From Flavobacterium sp. UBA6135 (GTDB lineage Bacteria > Bacteroidota > Bacteroidia > Flavobacteriales > Flavobacteriaceae), in the NCBI RefSeq assembly GCF_002428305.1, contig NZ_DIVJ01000047.1:1-54942 (forward strand): a DNA stretch of 54,942 bases. Reading direction: 5' to 3'. Shown piece by piece: positions 35,774 through 44,393 of the stretch. Below the pieces are notes generated by a model. That model had not been told where the DNA came from, made no database searches, and was given only the letters and a program-made list of their open reading frames with translations. The stretch's first letter is position 1, and every line of letters starts with the position of its first letter. A program made the translations under genes and the position numbers.

Positions 35774-36886
35774 ATGAAAAAACTATTTTACATAGCAACA
35801 ATAGCATCACTTTTATTTTCATGCAAACAAGAAGTTGCTGAAGAAAAAGTAATTGATGACGGATTGATTACAGTAACAGAAGCTCAATTTCAATCTTCAA
35901 AAATGGAAATAGGTTCACCTATAGAACAAGATTTTGAAGTTATAGTCAAATCATCCGGAAAAATTGATGTTCCACCACAATATCGAGCTAAAGTAACTAC
36001 GTTTTTAGGCGGTTATGTAAAAGCCACCAAATTATTAGTTGGCGATAAAGTTGCAAAAGGACAAGCTCTAATTACCTTAGAAAACACCGATTATCTTGAT
36101 TTACAAAAGGATTATGTAGAAGTTGCTGAACAAATTAACTATTTGAAATCAGAATATGAACGCCAGAAAACGTTGTACAATGAAAAAATTACTTCACAAA
36201 AAAACTATTTAAAAGCAGAAAGCGATTACCGCCAAGCGAAAGGAATGTATCAAGGTTTACGTGAAAAATTAGTGTTATTAAACATCAATCCAACTAATGT
36301 TGAGCGTGGAAAATTTACCTCACAAATTACAATTTCGGCACCAATTTCTGGTGATGTAACAGTAATGAATGCAAATGTTGGCATGTTTATGTCGCCTTCA
36401 GATGTAATTTTAGAAATTGTCGACACTAATTATTTACACCTGAATTTAAGCATTTTTGAAAAAGATATTTTACATGTAAAACAAGGTCAAAAAATCACTT
36501 TTAAAGTACCAGAAGCAAGTAAAGAAAGTTTCAGCTCTAACGTACAATTAGTTGGAAAATCGATAGAAAGTAAAGACAGAACCATTTCGGTTTTTGGTAC
36601 ACTATCACCAGAAATAAAAGGAAAATTGTTATCTGGAATGTTTGTAGAGGCTAACATAATTACAGATACTAAAAAAGGATTTGGAGTTCCTTCTGATGCT
36701 ATCATTACAGAAAATGACAAACATTATGTATTGGTTTTAAGCAATAAAACAACTGAATATAAATTCAAAAAAGTTGCTGTTACGGTAGGAGAAAAATCAG
36801 AAAAATTCATTGAAATTATGCCTAATGATAATGTTAATGCTGAAACAAAATTACTCACAAAAGGTGTTTTTGATATAATTAATTAA
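35774..36886 (+). CDS. Periplasmic adaptor of the RND pump
   Basis: The 370-residue membrane fusion protein starts as a lipoprotein (LLFSCKQ lipobox, C17). It has a barrel-sandwich lipoyl domain interrupted by a coiled-coil hairpin (about 100-160), a beta-barrel domain, and a C-terminal domain. It links the RND part and the fused channel. The ATG at 35774 is chosen because the signal sequence starts there; the frame extends upstream into the pump gene. Confidence 0.9.
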   Translation: MKKLFYIATIASLLFSCKQEVAEEKVIDDGLITVTEAQFQSSKMEIGSPIEQDFEVIVKSSGKIDVPPQYRAKVTTFLGGYVKATKLLVGDKVAKGQALITLENTDYLDLQKDYVEVAEQINYLKSEYERQKTLYNEKITSQKNYLKAESDYRQAKGMYQGLREKLVLLNINPTNVERGKFTSQITISAPISGDVTVMNANVGMFMSPSDVILEIVDTNYLHLNLSIFEKDILHVKQGQKITFKVPEASKESFSSNVQLVGKSIESKDRTISVFGTLSPEIKGKLLSGMFVEANIITDTKKGFGVPSDAIITENDKHYVLVLSNKTTEYKFKKVAVTVGEKSEKFIEIMPNDNVNAETKLLTKGVFDIIN

Positions 36887-36924
36887 AATTTCAATTTATA
36901 TTATAAATTTTAAAATCAAATCAA

Positions 36925-37626
36925 ATGATAACAATAGATAATTATTTAGACAATCATTACATACACAGAAGCAATTGGTTACGAGCTGCAGTTTTGGGAG
37001 CAAACGATGGAATAATTTCTATTTCCAGTTTAGCAATTGGTGTTGCAGCTGCAAGTTCAACTAGAGAACCAATTTTATTAGCAACAGTTGCCGGACTAGT
37101 TGCAGGAGCATTATCAATGGCTGCTGGCGAGTATGTTTCGGTTAGTTCGCAAACAGATACAGAAAAAGCAGATATTGAAAGAGAAATTAAAGAATTAGCA
37201 GAAATGCCTGAAGAAGAGCTAAGAATATTAGCTCAAATATATGAAAAAAGAGGTTTAAAAAAGGAAACAGCAATGCAAGTTGCCATTGAATTAACAGAAA
37301 AAGATGCATTAGCCGCTCATATTAGAGATGAATTAGGAATTAATGAAATAAGCCAAGCAAATCCAATACAAGCAGCTATTTCATCTGGTGCAGCATTTAC
37401 CGTTGGTGGTGTTTTGCCATTACTAGTGATACTTTTTACACCAATAAAAAACATGGAATATTGGTTGTATGCTTTTACAATTATTTTTCTAATAGTATTA
37501 GGAAGTATTGCTGCAAAAACAGGAGGCTCAAGTATTAAAACAGCAATTTTAAGAATAACAATTTGGGGAACAATTGCAATGGTTTTATCAGCACTTGTTG
37601 GCTATCTTTTTGGGGTTAGAGTATAA
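36925..37626 (+). CDS. VIT1/CCC1 family transporter
   Basis: The 233-residue protein has five membrane helices, with the family signatures NWLRAAVLGANDGIISISSL and GALSMAAGEYVSVSSQTDTE and the cytoplasmic glutamate-rich helix (EREIKELAEMPEEELR). In yeast and plants the family moves Fe2+ or Mn2+ into vacuoles; bacterial members are probably Fe/Mn exporters. It follows the RND adaptor by 38 bases and adds to the metal theme of the block. Confidence 0.9.
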   Translation: MITIDNYLDNHYIHRSNWLRAAVLGANDGIISISSLAIGVAAASSTREPILLATVAGLVAGALSMAAGEYVSVSSQTDTEKADIEREIKELAEMPEEELRILAQIYEKRGLKKETAMQVAIELTEKDALAAHIRDELGINEISQANPIQAAISSGAAFTVGGVLPLLVILFTPIKNMEYWLYAFTIIFLIVLGSIAAKTGGSSIKTAILRITIWGTIAMVLSALVGYLFGVRV

Positions 37627-37658
37627 CAAAAACTAATAAACTTTTAAAACATTTATAT

Positions 37659-38159
37659 ATGAACGACGCACATTTACACATGGTAGTAAACCACTTTCCA
37701 ATTATCGGGACGATTTTTGGAGTAGGAATTCTAATTGCTGGAATAGTATTGAAAAATAATTCAGCTCGAAATATTGCTTATTTTCTTTTTATCATTTCTG
37801 CCATTTTTGCTGCAATAAGTATGAACACTGGAGAAGGAGCAGAAGAAATTGCAGAAAAATTGCCGGGAGTAACCGATCAAATTATTGAAACACATGAAGA
37901 AATGGCTGAAAAATTTTCACTTATTATGTATTTTCTTGGCGGTTTTTCTTTAATATCCTTATTATTAGCGGTATTTAAAAAACCTCAAGAAAAATATGTT
38001 GGTTATTTCACATTATTAGTAGCAATCATAGCTCTATATTTTGCTCAACAAACCGGAACAACCGGAGGCGAAATTCGTCATACAGAGATTAGAGAAAATA
38101 CTACATTTCAAAATGATCTAATTTCTGTTGAAAAAGAAATTAAATCAGATGATGATTAA
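37659..38159 (+). CDS. DUF2231-like membrane protein
   Basis: The 166-residue protein starts MNDAHLHMVVNHFPIIGTIF and has four membrane helices (about 13-28, 35-52, 85-104 and 112-129). The N-terminal HxH, NHFPI, the THEEM segment between helices and a final RHTEI give several histidines close to the membrane surface, a pattern that could bind heme or metal. The NHFPI start recalls DUF2231 and related predicted membrane proteins. It follows the VIT gene by 32 bases. Confidence 0.6.
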   Translation: MNDAHLHMVVNHFPIIGTIFGVGILIAGIVLKNNSARNIAYFLFIISAIFAAISMNTGEGAEEIAEKLPGVTDQIIETHEEMAEKFSLIMYFLGGFSLISLLLAVFKKPQEKYVGYFTLLVAIIALYFAQQTGTTGGEIRHTEIRENTTFQNDLISVEKEIKSDDD

Positions 38160-38216
38160 GCAAGACTTTTAGGATTGAGTTTGATTTTGTATCTTTATCA
38201 AAATCAAAAAAATATT

Positions 38217-39035
38217 ATGAACAAAGAATTCAATCCTAAAATGATTCCAATGATTATTGGAATAATCGTCTTACTTATTTTTCTTTTTAAATCAACTGTT
38301 ACGATTGGATCGGGAGAAGCCGGAGTTTTATACAAAACTTTTGATAAAGGAGTTGTAACCGATGAACCACCATTGGGTGAAGGTTTTCACATTGTAGCTC
38401 CTTGGAATAAAGTGTTTATTTATGAAGTTCGTCAGCAAGAATTGTCGGAGCAAATGCAAGTGTTGTCTTCTAATGGTTTGGAAATCAAATTAGATGCTAC
38501 GGCTTGGTTTCATCCGCAATATGAATTTACAGGAAAATTACATCAGGAAAAAGGTGAAAATTATATCGAAAGAGTGATTCGTCCTGCCATTCGTTCTGCC
38601 GCTAGAAGTGTGGTGGGAAGATATACGCCTGAACAACTGTATTCCACCAAAAGAGATGCTATTCAAGATGAGATTTTCACGGAAACCAAGAAGATTTTAG
38701 CCAATCAATACATTCAATTGAACGAAATTTTAGTACGTGATGTTACGTTGCCTTCTACAATCAAAACGGCCATTGAAACCAAATTAAAACAAGAACAAGA
38801 AAGTTTAGAATATGAATTCCGTTTAGAAAAAGCTCAAAAAGAAGCGGAACGTCAACGTATTGAAGCCGAAGGTAAAGCCCGTGCTAATCAAATTTTAAGT
38901 GCCTCATTAACTGATAAAATTTTACAAGAAAAAGGCATTCAAGCCACCATTGAATTGTCTAAATCAGCTAATTCAAAAGTAATTGTTATTGGTTCAGGTA
39001 AGGATGGAATGCCGATTATTTTGGGGAATCAGTAG
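38217..39035 (+). CDS. SPFH/Band 7 (prohibitin-like) membrane protein
   Basis: The 272-residue protein has one N-terminal membrane helix (MIPMIIGIIVLLIFLFK) and an SPFH domain with GEAGVLYKTFDKGV, followed by a coiled coil (EQESLEYEFRLEKAQKEAER). Such proteins form ring-like assemblies, often with membrane proteases. The start at 38217 is used because the earlier TTG at 38175 lies within AT-rich sequence with a -7-like box (TATCTTTA). It is the last gene before the his promoter. Confidence 0.88.
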   Translation: MNKEFNPKMIPMIIGIIVLLIFLFKSTVTIGSGEAGVLYKTFDKGVVTDEPPLGEGFHIVAPWNKVFIYEVRQQELSEQMQVLSSNGLEIKLDATAWFHPQYEFTGKLHQEKGENYIERVIRPAIRSAARSVVGRYTPEQLYSTKRDAIQDEIFTETKKILANQYIQLNEILVRDVTLPSTIKTAIETKLKQEQESLEYEFRLEKAQKEAERQRIEAEGKARANQILSASLTDKILQEKGIQATIELSKSANSKVIVIGSGKDGMPIILGNQ

Positions 39036-39063
39036 TTCAACAAATCACAAAGTTTCTAAATTT

Positions 39064-39096
39064 TTTGTTTTCTAAAAATTTAAGTCATTACATTTG
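39064..39096 (+). promoter_or_regulatory. Promoter of the histidine operon
   Basis: TTTG (39064-39067) and TACATTTG (39089-39096), with a 21-base spacer, fit the Bacteroidota consensus. The leader peptide ATG follows 20 bases after the -7 box. Confidence 0.75.
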
Positions 39097-39116
39097 CAAC
39101 ATCATAAAATAATAAA

Positions 39117-39170
39117 ATGTTTTCAATTCAATTACATCATCATCATCACACCTCCGCTCAAGCGAAGTAA
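39117..39170 (+). CDS. hisL: his operon leader peptide
   Basis: A 17-codon frame encodes MFSIQLHHHHHTSAQAK, with five consecutive histidine codons (39135-39149). It lies between the his promoter and a strong terminator, ahead of hisG. By analogy with the his leaders of enteric bacteria, ribosome stalling at these codons when charged histidyl-tRNA is scarce should prevent termination. The product itself is expected to have no function. Confidence 0.9.
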   Translation: MFSIQLHHHHHTSAQAK

Positions 39171-39213
39171 TGATGCTATGTAAGTATTTCATATATCTAA
39201 AACCCGTTTGAGT
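39156..39213 (+). promoter_or_regulatory. Predicted antiterminator of the his attenuator
   Basis: CTCAAGCG (39157-39164), the last codons of the leader, can pair with CGTTTGAG (39205-39212), with one G-U, extendable by a G-U pair at 39156/39213. This uses the 5' arm of the terminator, so the two are mutually exclusive. A ribosome stalled at the first His codons leaves CTCAAGCG free; a ribosome at the stop codon covers it. A third option pairs the His codons CATCAT (39138-39143) with ATGATG (39170-39175). Confidence 0.65.
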
Positions 39214-39231
39214 ACATCAAACGGGTTTTTT
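39199..39231 (+). terminator. his attenuator terminator
   Basis: AAAACCCGTTTG (39199-39210) pairs perfectly with CAAACGGGTTTT (39218-39229) around a seven-base loop and runs into T's. It stands 43 bases upstream of hisG. Confidence 0.92.
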
Positions 39232-39273
39232 GTTGTTATCCGCTTTGGTGTACTCATTTAAAAAAAACAAAAA

Positions 39274-40131
39274 ATGAACACCTTAAAAATTGCGATTCAA
39301 AAATCAGGAAGACTTAATGAAGAAAGTCTTCAAATTCTCAAAGATTGCGGTATTTCCATCAACAACGGAAATGATCAACTCAAAGCCGAAGCTTCTAATT
39401 TTCCATTAGAAATTTTGTTTCTTCGTAATTCCGATATTCCGCAATATCTCATCGATGGAGTGGTAGATGCGGCAATTGTAGGCGACAATCTTTTGGTTGA
39501 AAAAGGTCAGAACATCACCGTTGCTGAGAAATTGGGTTTTTCAAAATGCCGCGTTTCAGTGGCGGTTCCCAAAACGTTTCAATACAATTCCATTCAAGAT
39601 TTGAATAATTTGCGAGTGGCGACATCTTATCCTACAACGGTTTTAAACTTTTTTAAGTCGAAAAATGTTTCAATCGACATTCACCAAATCTCCGGTTCGG
39701 TTGAAATTGCCCCGAATATTGGACTTTCAGATGCAATTGTAGATATCGTTTCCAGTGGAAGTACTTTATTCAAAAATAACCTGAAAGAAGTAGAAGTTAT
39801 TCTGAAAAGCGAAGCAGTTTTAGCTGTTTCTCCTACCATTTCAACTGAAAATCAAGAAATTTTAAACAAGCTTCAATTCCGAATTCAATCCGTACTCAAA
39901 GCCAGAAAATCAAAATACATTTTAATGAATGTTCCGAATGATAAAATTCAAGAAGTCAGCCAAATTCTTCCGGTATTAAAAAGTCCAACCATCATGCCGT
40001 TAGCAGAATCGGGTTGGAGTAGCCTTCATTCCGTCATCGAAGAAGACACTTTTTGGGAAGTCATCGATCAACTTAAATCCGCCGGAGCCGAAGGAATTTT
40101 GGTTTGCCCGATTGAAAAGATGGTTTTGTGA
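39274..40131 (+). CDS. hisG: ATP phosphoribosyltransferase
   Basis: HisG commits ATP and PRPP to histidine synthesis. The 285-residue length is the long form with its own C-terminal ACT-like regulatory domain (from about 215, ending with GAEGILVCPIEKMVL), so no HisZ is needed and feedback by histidine is expected. DAAIVGDNLLVEKG and the PRPP loop VDIVSSGSTLFKNNL are visible. It is the first gene after the attenuator. Confidence 0.96.
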   Translation: MNTLKIAIQKSGRLNEESLQILKDCGISINNGNDQLKAEASNFPLEILFLRNSDIPQYLIDGVVDAAIVGDNLLVEKGQNITVAEKLGFSKCRVSVAVPKTFQYNSIQDLNNLRVATSYPTTVLNFFKSKNVSIDIHQISGSVEIAPNIGLSDAIVDIVSSGSTLFKNNLKEVEVILKSEAVLAVSPTISTENQEILNKLQFRIQSVLKARKSKYILMNVPNDKIQEVSQILPVLKSPTIMPLAESGWSSLHSVIEEDTFWEVIDQLKSAGAEGILVCPIEKMVL

Positions 40132-40137
40132 AAAAGT

Positions 40138-40197
40138 GATTAGTAATTAGTGAATAGTCTTAATGAACCTTAATGAGATTCCCCTTAATACCTTAAT
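40138..40197 (+). repeat. Repeat phrases A (copy 1) and B in the hisG-hisD gap
   Basis: GATTAGTAATTAGTGAATAG (40138-40157) is a 19/20 match, inverted, to 46514-46533 after hisIE. It is followed by four CTTAAT units (at 40159, 40169, 40184 and 40192) forming phrase B. The gap has no other recognisable content. Confidence 0.6.
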
Positions 40198-40214
40198 GTC
40201 AAAAAAACAAAAAA

Positions 40215-41504
40215 ATGAAAAAATATAAAAATCCACCCCAATCCCAATGGTCAATGTTAACCCAACGACCAACCCAATCATTCGACGAAATCGAACAAAC
40301 GGTAAAGGCAATTTTTAATGAAATCCAAACCAAAGGCGATACCGCAGTTGCAAAATATACTTCGTTGTTTGACGGAATAAAATTGGATAACTTTCTCGTC
40401 ACAGATGATGAAATCAAAGAAGCAGAAAAACAAGTTCCATCCGAATTAAAAGAAGCGATTGCTTTAGCAAAATCAAATATCTACAAATTTCATTCCGCTC
40501 AAAAAACAAGTAAAATTGAAGTTGAAACGACCAAAGGCGTTTTTTGTTGGCAAGAAAAACGACCCATTCAAAAAGTAGGATTATACATTCCGGGAGGAAC
40601 AGCTCCGCTATTTTCAACAGTTTTGATGTTGGCCATTCCCGCTCAAATTGCAGGTTGCGAAGAAATTATTTTATGTTCACCACCGGATAAAATCGGAAAA
40701 GTAAATCCCGCTATTTTGTACGCTGCCAATTTGTGTGGTGTGACAAAAATCTTTAAAGTGGGCGGAATTCAAGCCGTTGCGGCATTGACTTTTGGAACTG
40801 AAACAATTTCGAAAGTTTATAAAATTTTCGGTCCCGGAAATCAATTTGTCACGGTGGCGAAGCAAGTAGCAACGCAATTCGGAACAGCCATCGATATGCC
40901 GGCAGGACCAAGTGAGTTATTGATTTATGCCGATGATTCAGCCAATCCGGCTTTTGTTGCTTCTGATTTATTGAGTCAAGCCGAACACGGAACCGATAGT
41001 CAAGTAATTTTGGTTTCCAATTCTCAAAAATTAATTGACGAAGTAGAAAAGGAAATTGACGACCAAATTCAAGTTTTAACTCGCAAAGAAATTGCTCAAA
41101 AAGCTATCGATAATTCGAAATTAATTTTTATTGAAAAGGAGAGCGATGCATTGGATTTTATCAACGAATATGCTCCTGAACATTTCATTATTTGTTCCAA
41201 AAACGAAGCCTATTTTGTAAACGGAATTCAAAATGCAGGTTCTGTTTTTATTGGAAATTTCACTCCTGAAAGTGCCGGTGATTATGCCTCAGGAACCAAT
41301 CACACCTTACCAACAAACGGATTCTCAAAGAATTATTCCGGTGTAAACCTCGATAGTTTTTCAAAAGCTATTACGTTTCAAAAAATTTCTGAACAAGGTT
41401 TAAAAAACATCGGAAATGCAATTGAAATTATGTCGGAAGCCGAAGGATTACAAGGGCACAAAAACGCAGTTACATTACGACTAAATGCTTTACAAAATGA
41501 ATAA
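40215..41504 (+). CDS. hisD: Histidinol dehydrogenase
   Basis: HisD carries out the last two oxidations, histidinol to histidine, with NAD and zinc. The 429-residue protein has LSQAEHGTDSQ, with the zinc-binding glutamine and histidine, the catalytic glutamate-histidine pair in NEYAPEHFII, and the SAGDYASGTNHTLPT segment. The final codons overlap the hisC start by eight bases. Confidence 0.97.
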   Translation: MKKYKNPPQSQWSMLTQRPTQSFDEIEQTVKAIFNEIQTKGDTAVAKYTSLFDGIKLDNFLVTDDEIKEAEKQVPSELKEAIALAKSNIYKFHSAQKTSKIEVETTKGVFCWQEKRPIQKVGLYIPGGTAPLFSTVLMLAIPAQIAGCEEIILCSPPDKIGKVNPAILYAANLCGVTKIFKVGGIQAVAALTFGTETISKVYKIFGPGNQFVTVAKQVATQFGTAIDMPAGPSELLIYADDSANPAFVASDLLSQAEHGTDSQVILVSNSQKLIDEVEKEIDDQIQVLTRKEIAQKAIDNSKLIFIEKESDALDFINEYAPEHFIICSKNEAYFVNGIQNAGSVFIGNFTPESAGDYASGTNHTLPTNGFSKNYSGVNLDSFSKAITFQKISEQGLKNIGNAIEIMSEAEGLQGHKNAVTLRLNALQNE

Positions 41505-42558
41505 AAATATAGAAATAAACAGCTCGTTTTCAATTCAAAATTTAGTTAGAAAGACTATTTTGAATATGAAATCCTATTCGTCTGCTCGCGATGAATTCAA
41601 GGAATTTGAAACCAACTTGATTTTTTTGGATGCGAATGAAAATCCGTTTTCCAATGGTTATAATCGTTATCCAGATCCGCAACAAAAGCTATTGAAAACA
41701 CTTTTGGCGAAACAGAAAAAGGTTTCTTTAAACCAAATTTTACTAGGAAATGGAAGTGATGAAGTACTCGATTTACTTTTTCGTGCGTTTTGCGAACCCA
41801 ATCAAGACAACATCGTCACGTTGCCACCAACGTATGGAATGTATGGCGTTCTAGCCGATTTGAATGCCATTGAAAACAGAGAAATTTTGTTAACCATTGA
41901 TTTTGAACCTAATGTGGATGAAATTTTGAGTGCTGTTTCAGAAAACACAAAAATCATCTTTTTATGTTCACCAAATAACCCAACCGGTAATTCATTTTCA
42001 GATGAAAGTATTTTGTATTTGCTGAAGAATTTCAATGGTTTGGTAGTCTTGGATGAAGCGTATATCGACTTTTCTTCCAAAGAAAGTTGGTTGTCGGAGT
42101 TGAGTGATTTTCCCAATTTAGTCATCATTCAAACCTTATCAAAAGCATACGGATTGGCCGGACTTCGAGTTGGAATTGCCTATGCTTCTGAGGAAATTAT
42201 TTCAATTCTAAACAAAATCAAACCCCCTTACAATTTGAATACAGCTTCACAAGAAATTGCTCTCAAAAAATTAAATCAAAATACCTTAACTGCTCAGTTG
42301 AAAAAGCTTATTTCGGAGAGGGAAATCGTAATCAATTCTTTAAAATCAATTGCATTTATTGAGAAAGTTTTTCTTTCTGATGCGAATTTTATTTTATTAA
42401 AAGTAGATGATGCAACGTTGCGATACAACCAACTAATTCAAGCCGGAATTGTGGTTCGAAACCGAAGTAATCAGCCATTATGTGAAAACTGTCTTCGCAT
42501 TACTATTGGCACAAAAGAAGAAAACAATCAGTTAATTACCACTTTAAAATCACTGTAA
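41497..42558 (+). CDS. hisC: Histidinol-phosphate aminotransferase
   Basis: HisC is a fold type I PLP aminotransferase that makes histidinol phosphate. The 353-residue protein has LDANENP, FLCSPNNPTGN, VVLDEAYIDF and the PLP lysine in TLSKAYGLAGLRVG. The ATG at 41497 overlaps the hisD stop (ATGAATAA), implying translational coupling. An in-frame earlier start at 41485 exists but is less likely. Confidence 0.96.
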   Translation: MNKNIEINSSFSIQNLVRKTILNMKSYSSARDEFKEFETNLIFLDANENPFSNGYNRYPDPQQKLLKTLLAKQKKVSLNQILLGNGSDEVLDLLFRAFCEPNQDNIVTLPPTYGMYGVLADLNAIENREILLTIDFEPNVDEILSAVSENTKIIFLCSPNNPTGNSFSDESILYLLKNFNGLVVLDEAYIDFSSKESWLSELSDFPNLVIIQTLSKAYGLAGLRVGIAYASEEIISILNKIKPPYNLNTASQEIALKKLNQNTLTAQLKKLISEREIVINSLKSIAFIEKVFLSDANFILLKVDDATLRYNQLIQAGIVVRNRSNQPLCENCLRITIGTKEENNQLITTLKSL

Positions 42559-42559
42559 A

Positions 42560-43696
42560 ATGGCACAAAGAATTCTATTTATTGATCGTGACGGAACCAT
42601 CATCAAAGAACCTGCTGATGAACAAATTGATGCGTTTGAAAAAGTGACTTTTTATCCAAAATCGTTAGTTTATTTGAGTAAAATTGCCTCAGAATTAGAT
42701 TTTGAATTAGTGATGATAACCAATCAAGATGGTTTGGGAACTGCTTCTTTTCCTGAAGAAACATTTTGGCCGGTTCATAATTTTATTATGAAAACATTTG
42801 AAAATGAAGGGGTTGTTTTTGATGAAGTTTTAATTGATAAAACGTTTCCTCACGAAAATGCTCCTACTCGAAAACCTGGAATTGGTTTGTTGAAAAAGTA
42901 TTTTTCGGCTGACTATGATTTAGAAAATTCATTTGTAATTGGTGATCGTTTGACTGATGCTGAATTGGCAAAAAACTTAGGCTCAAAAGCAATTTTTATT
43001 AATGATAATACCAATTTGGGAACGAATGAAATTTCAGTTAAACGGGAAGAATTAAATTCAATTATTTCATTAGAAACAAATGATTGGAAGCAAATTTATG
43101 AGTTTTTGAAATTGGAAAACAGAACGGCTTCAATTTATCGAAAAACGAATGAAACTGAAATTGCCATCACTTTAAATTTAGATGGAATCGGAAATAGCAA
43201 CATTCGAACCGGATTAGCATTTTTTGATCATATGCTCGATCAACTATCCAGACACGGTCAAATGGATTTGGATATCCAGGTAAAAGGCGATTTACAAGTG
43301 GATGAACACCACACCATTGAAGACACGGCCATTGCATTAGGCGAAGTTTTTGCGAAAGCTTTAGGAAACAAATTAGGCATCGAACGTTACGGATTTTGTC
43401 TCCCGATGGATGATTGTTTGGCTCAAGTAGCCATTGATTTTGGCGGACGTTCGTGGTTGATGTGGCAAGCTCCTTTTAAACGTGAAAAAATTGGTGATAT
43501 GCCAACAGAAATGTTTTTTCATTTTTTCAAATCTTTTGCCGATGGTGCCAAAGCCAACCTAAACATCAAAGCAGAAGGTTTTAACGAACACCATAAAATT
43601 GAAGCGATTTTTAAAGCTTTCGCTAAAGCAATTAAAGCTGCGGTTAAAAGAGATTCGGAGAAAATGATTTTACCAAGCACAAAAGGAATGTTGTAA
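42560..43696 (+). CDS. hisB: Bifunctional histidinol-phosphatase / IGP dehydratase
   Basis: The 378-residue protein fuses two pathway enzymes. Residues 1-165 are a HAD-family histidinol phosphatase with FIDRDGT (D9, D11) and a zinc loop region. Residues from about 180 are imidazoleglycerol-phosphate dehydratase, with DHMLDQLSRHG, DEHHTIEDTAIALG and FNEHHKIEAIFKA supplying manganese ligands. It starts one base after the hisC stop. Confidence 0.97.
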   Translation: MAQRILFIDRDGTIIKEPADEQIDAFEKVTFYPKSLVYLSKIASELDFELVMITNQDGLGTASFPEETFWPVHNFIMKTFENEGVVFDEVLIDKTFPHENAPTRKPGIGLLKKYFSADYDLENSFVIGDRLTDAELAKNLGSKAIFINDNTNLGTNEISVKREELNSIISLETNDWKQIYEFLKLENRTASIYRKTNETEIAITLNLDGIGNSNIRTGLAFFDHMLDQLSRHGQMDLDIQVKGDLQVDEHHTIEDTAIALGEVFAKALGNKLGIERYGFCLPMDDCLAQVAIDFGGRSWLMWQAPFKREKIGDMPTEMFFHFFKSFADGAKANLNIKAEGFNEHHKIEAIFKAFAKAIKAAVKRDSEKMILPSTKGML

Positions 43697-43699
43697 TTA

Positions 43700-43772
43700 T
43701 TTGTTTCAAGTTTAAAGTTTCAAGTTGTTTTTGTTGAACAACCTGAAACTTTAAACCTGAAACCTGAAACAA
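43700..43772. repeat. Imperfect inverted repeat between hisB and hisH (phrase C)
   Basis: The left arm (43700-43727) has GTTTAAAGTTTCAAGTTG at its inner end; the right arm (43738-43772) begins CAACCTGAAACTTTAAAC, its complement but for one base. The arms are built of GTTTCA and GTTTAAA words and would fold into a long hairpin inside the operon mRNA. Confidence 0.75.
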
Positions 43773-43779
43773 AAAATAA

Positions 43780-44361
43780 ATGAAAATAGCCATAATAGAC
43801 TACGGTGCCGGAAATATAAAAAGTATTCAATTTGCTCTAAATCGATTAGGTTTTGATGGCGTTTTGACAAACAATCCATACGAAATTCGTTCTGCGGATA
43901 AAGTTATTTTTCCCGGTGTTGGAGAAGCAAGTTCCGCGATGAAAAAATTGAAAAGCTCAGGTTTAGATGAATTAATTCCCACGTTAACCCAACCGGTTTT
44001 AGGAATTTGTTTAGGAATGCAATTAATGTGCAATCACACAGAAGAAGGCGATACCAAAGGTTTAGGGATTTTTGATACGAATGTTGTTCAATTTTCAAAC
44101 CAAGTCAAAGTGCCACATATGGGATGGAATGACATAAAAACTGCCGACGAAAAGCAGTTTTTCTGCCGAACTTCAACAGGTTTTGTGTATTTCGTGCACA
44201 GTTTTTATGCTGAAATCTGCGAAGAAACCATCGCCACGACACATTATTTAACTGATTTTTCAGCGGCTTTGCAAAAAGATAATTTTTATGGCGTTCAATT
44301 TCACCCTGAAAAAAGTGGACTTGTCGGTGAAAAACTATTGCAAAATTTCCTCAATCTATAA
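43780..44361 (+). CDS. hisH: Imidazole glycerol phosphate synthase, glutaminase subunit
   Basis: HisH releases ammonia from glutamine for HisF. The 193-residue class I amidotransferase has the nucleophile C77 in GICLGMQLM and the His-Glu pair in FHPEKSG, with KVPHMGWN also typical. Confidence 0.96.
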   Translation: MKIAIIDYGAGNIKSIQFALNRLGFDGVLTNNPYEIRSADKVIFPGVGEASSAMKKLKSSGLDELIPTLTQPVLGICLGMQLMCNHTEEGDTKGLGIFDTNVVQFSNQVKVPHMGWNDIKTADEKQFFCRTSTGFVYFVHSFYAEICEETIATTHYLTDFSAALQKDNFYGVQFHPEKSGLVGEKLLQNFLNL

Positions 44362-44365
44362 ACCA

Positions 44366-44385
44366 TTACCCATAACCTTTTACCA
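44366..44385 (+). repeat. Intergenic repeat phrase D, copy 2
   Basis: TTACCCATAACCTTTTACCA fills most of the 32-base gap between hisH and hisA and matches, inverted, the phrase between lpxA and efp at 14417-14436 (18/20). Confidence 0.6.
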
Positions 44386-44393
44386 TATTACGA

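Noticed and set aside
39135..39149. Five CAT/CAC codons read as a metal-binding His-tag peptide
   Set aside because: The position between promoter and attenuator of the his operon explains the run as a leader peptide.
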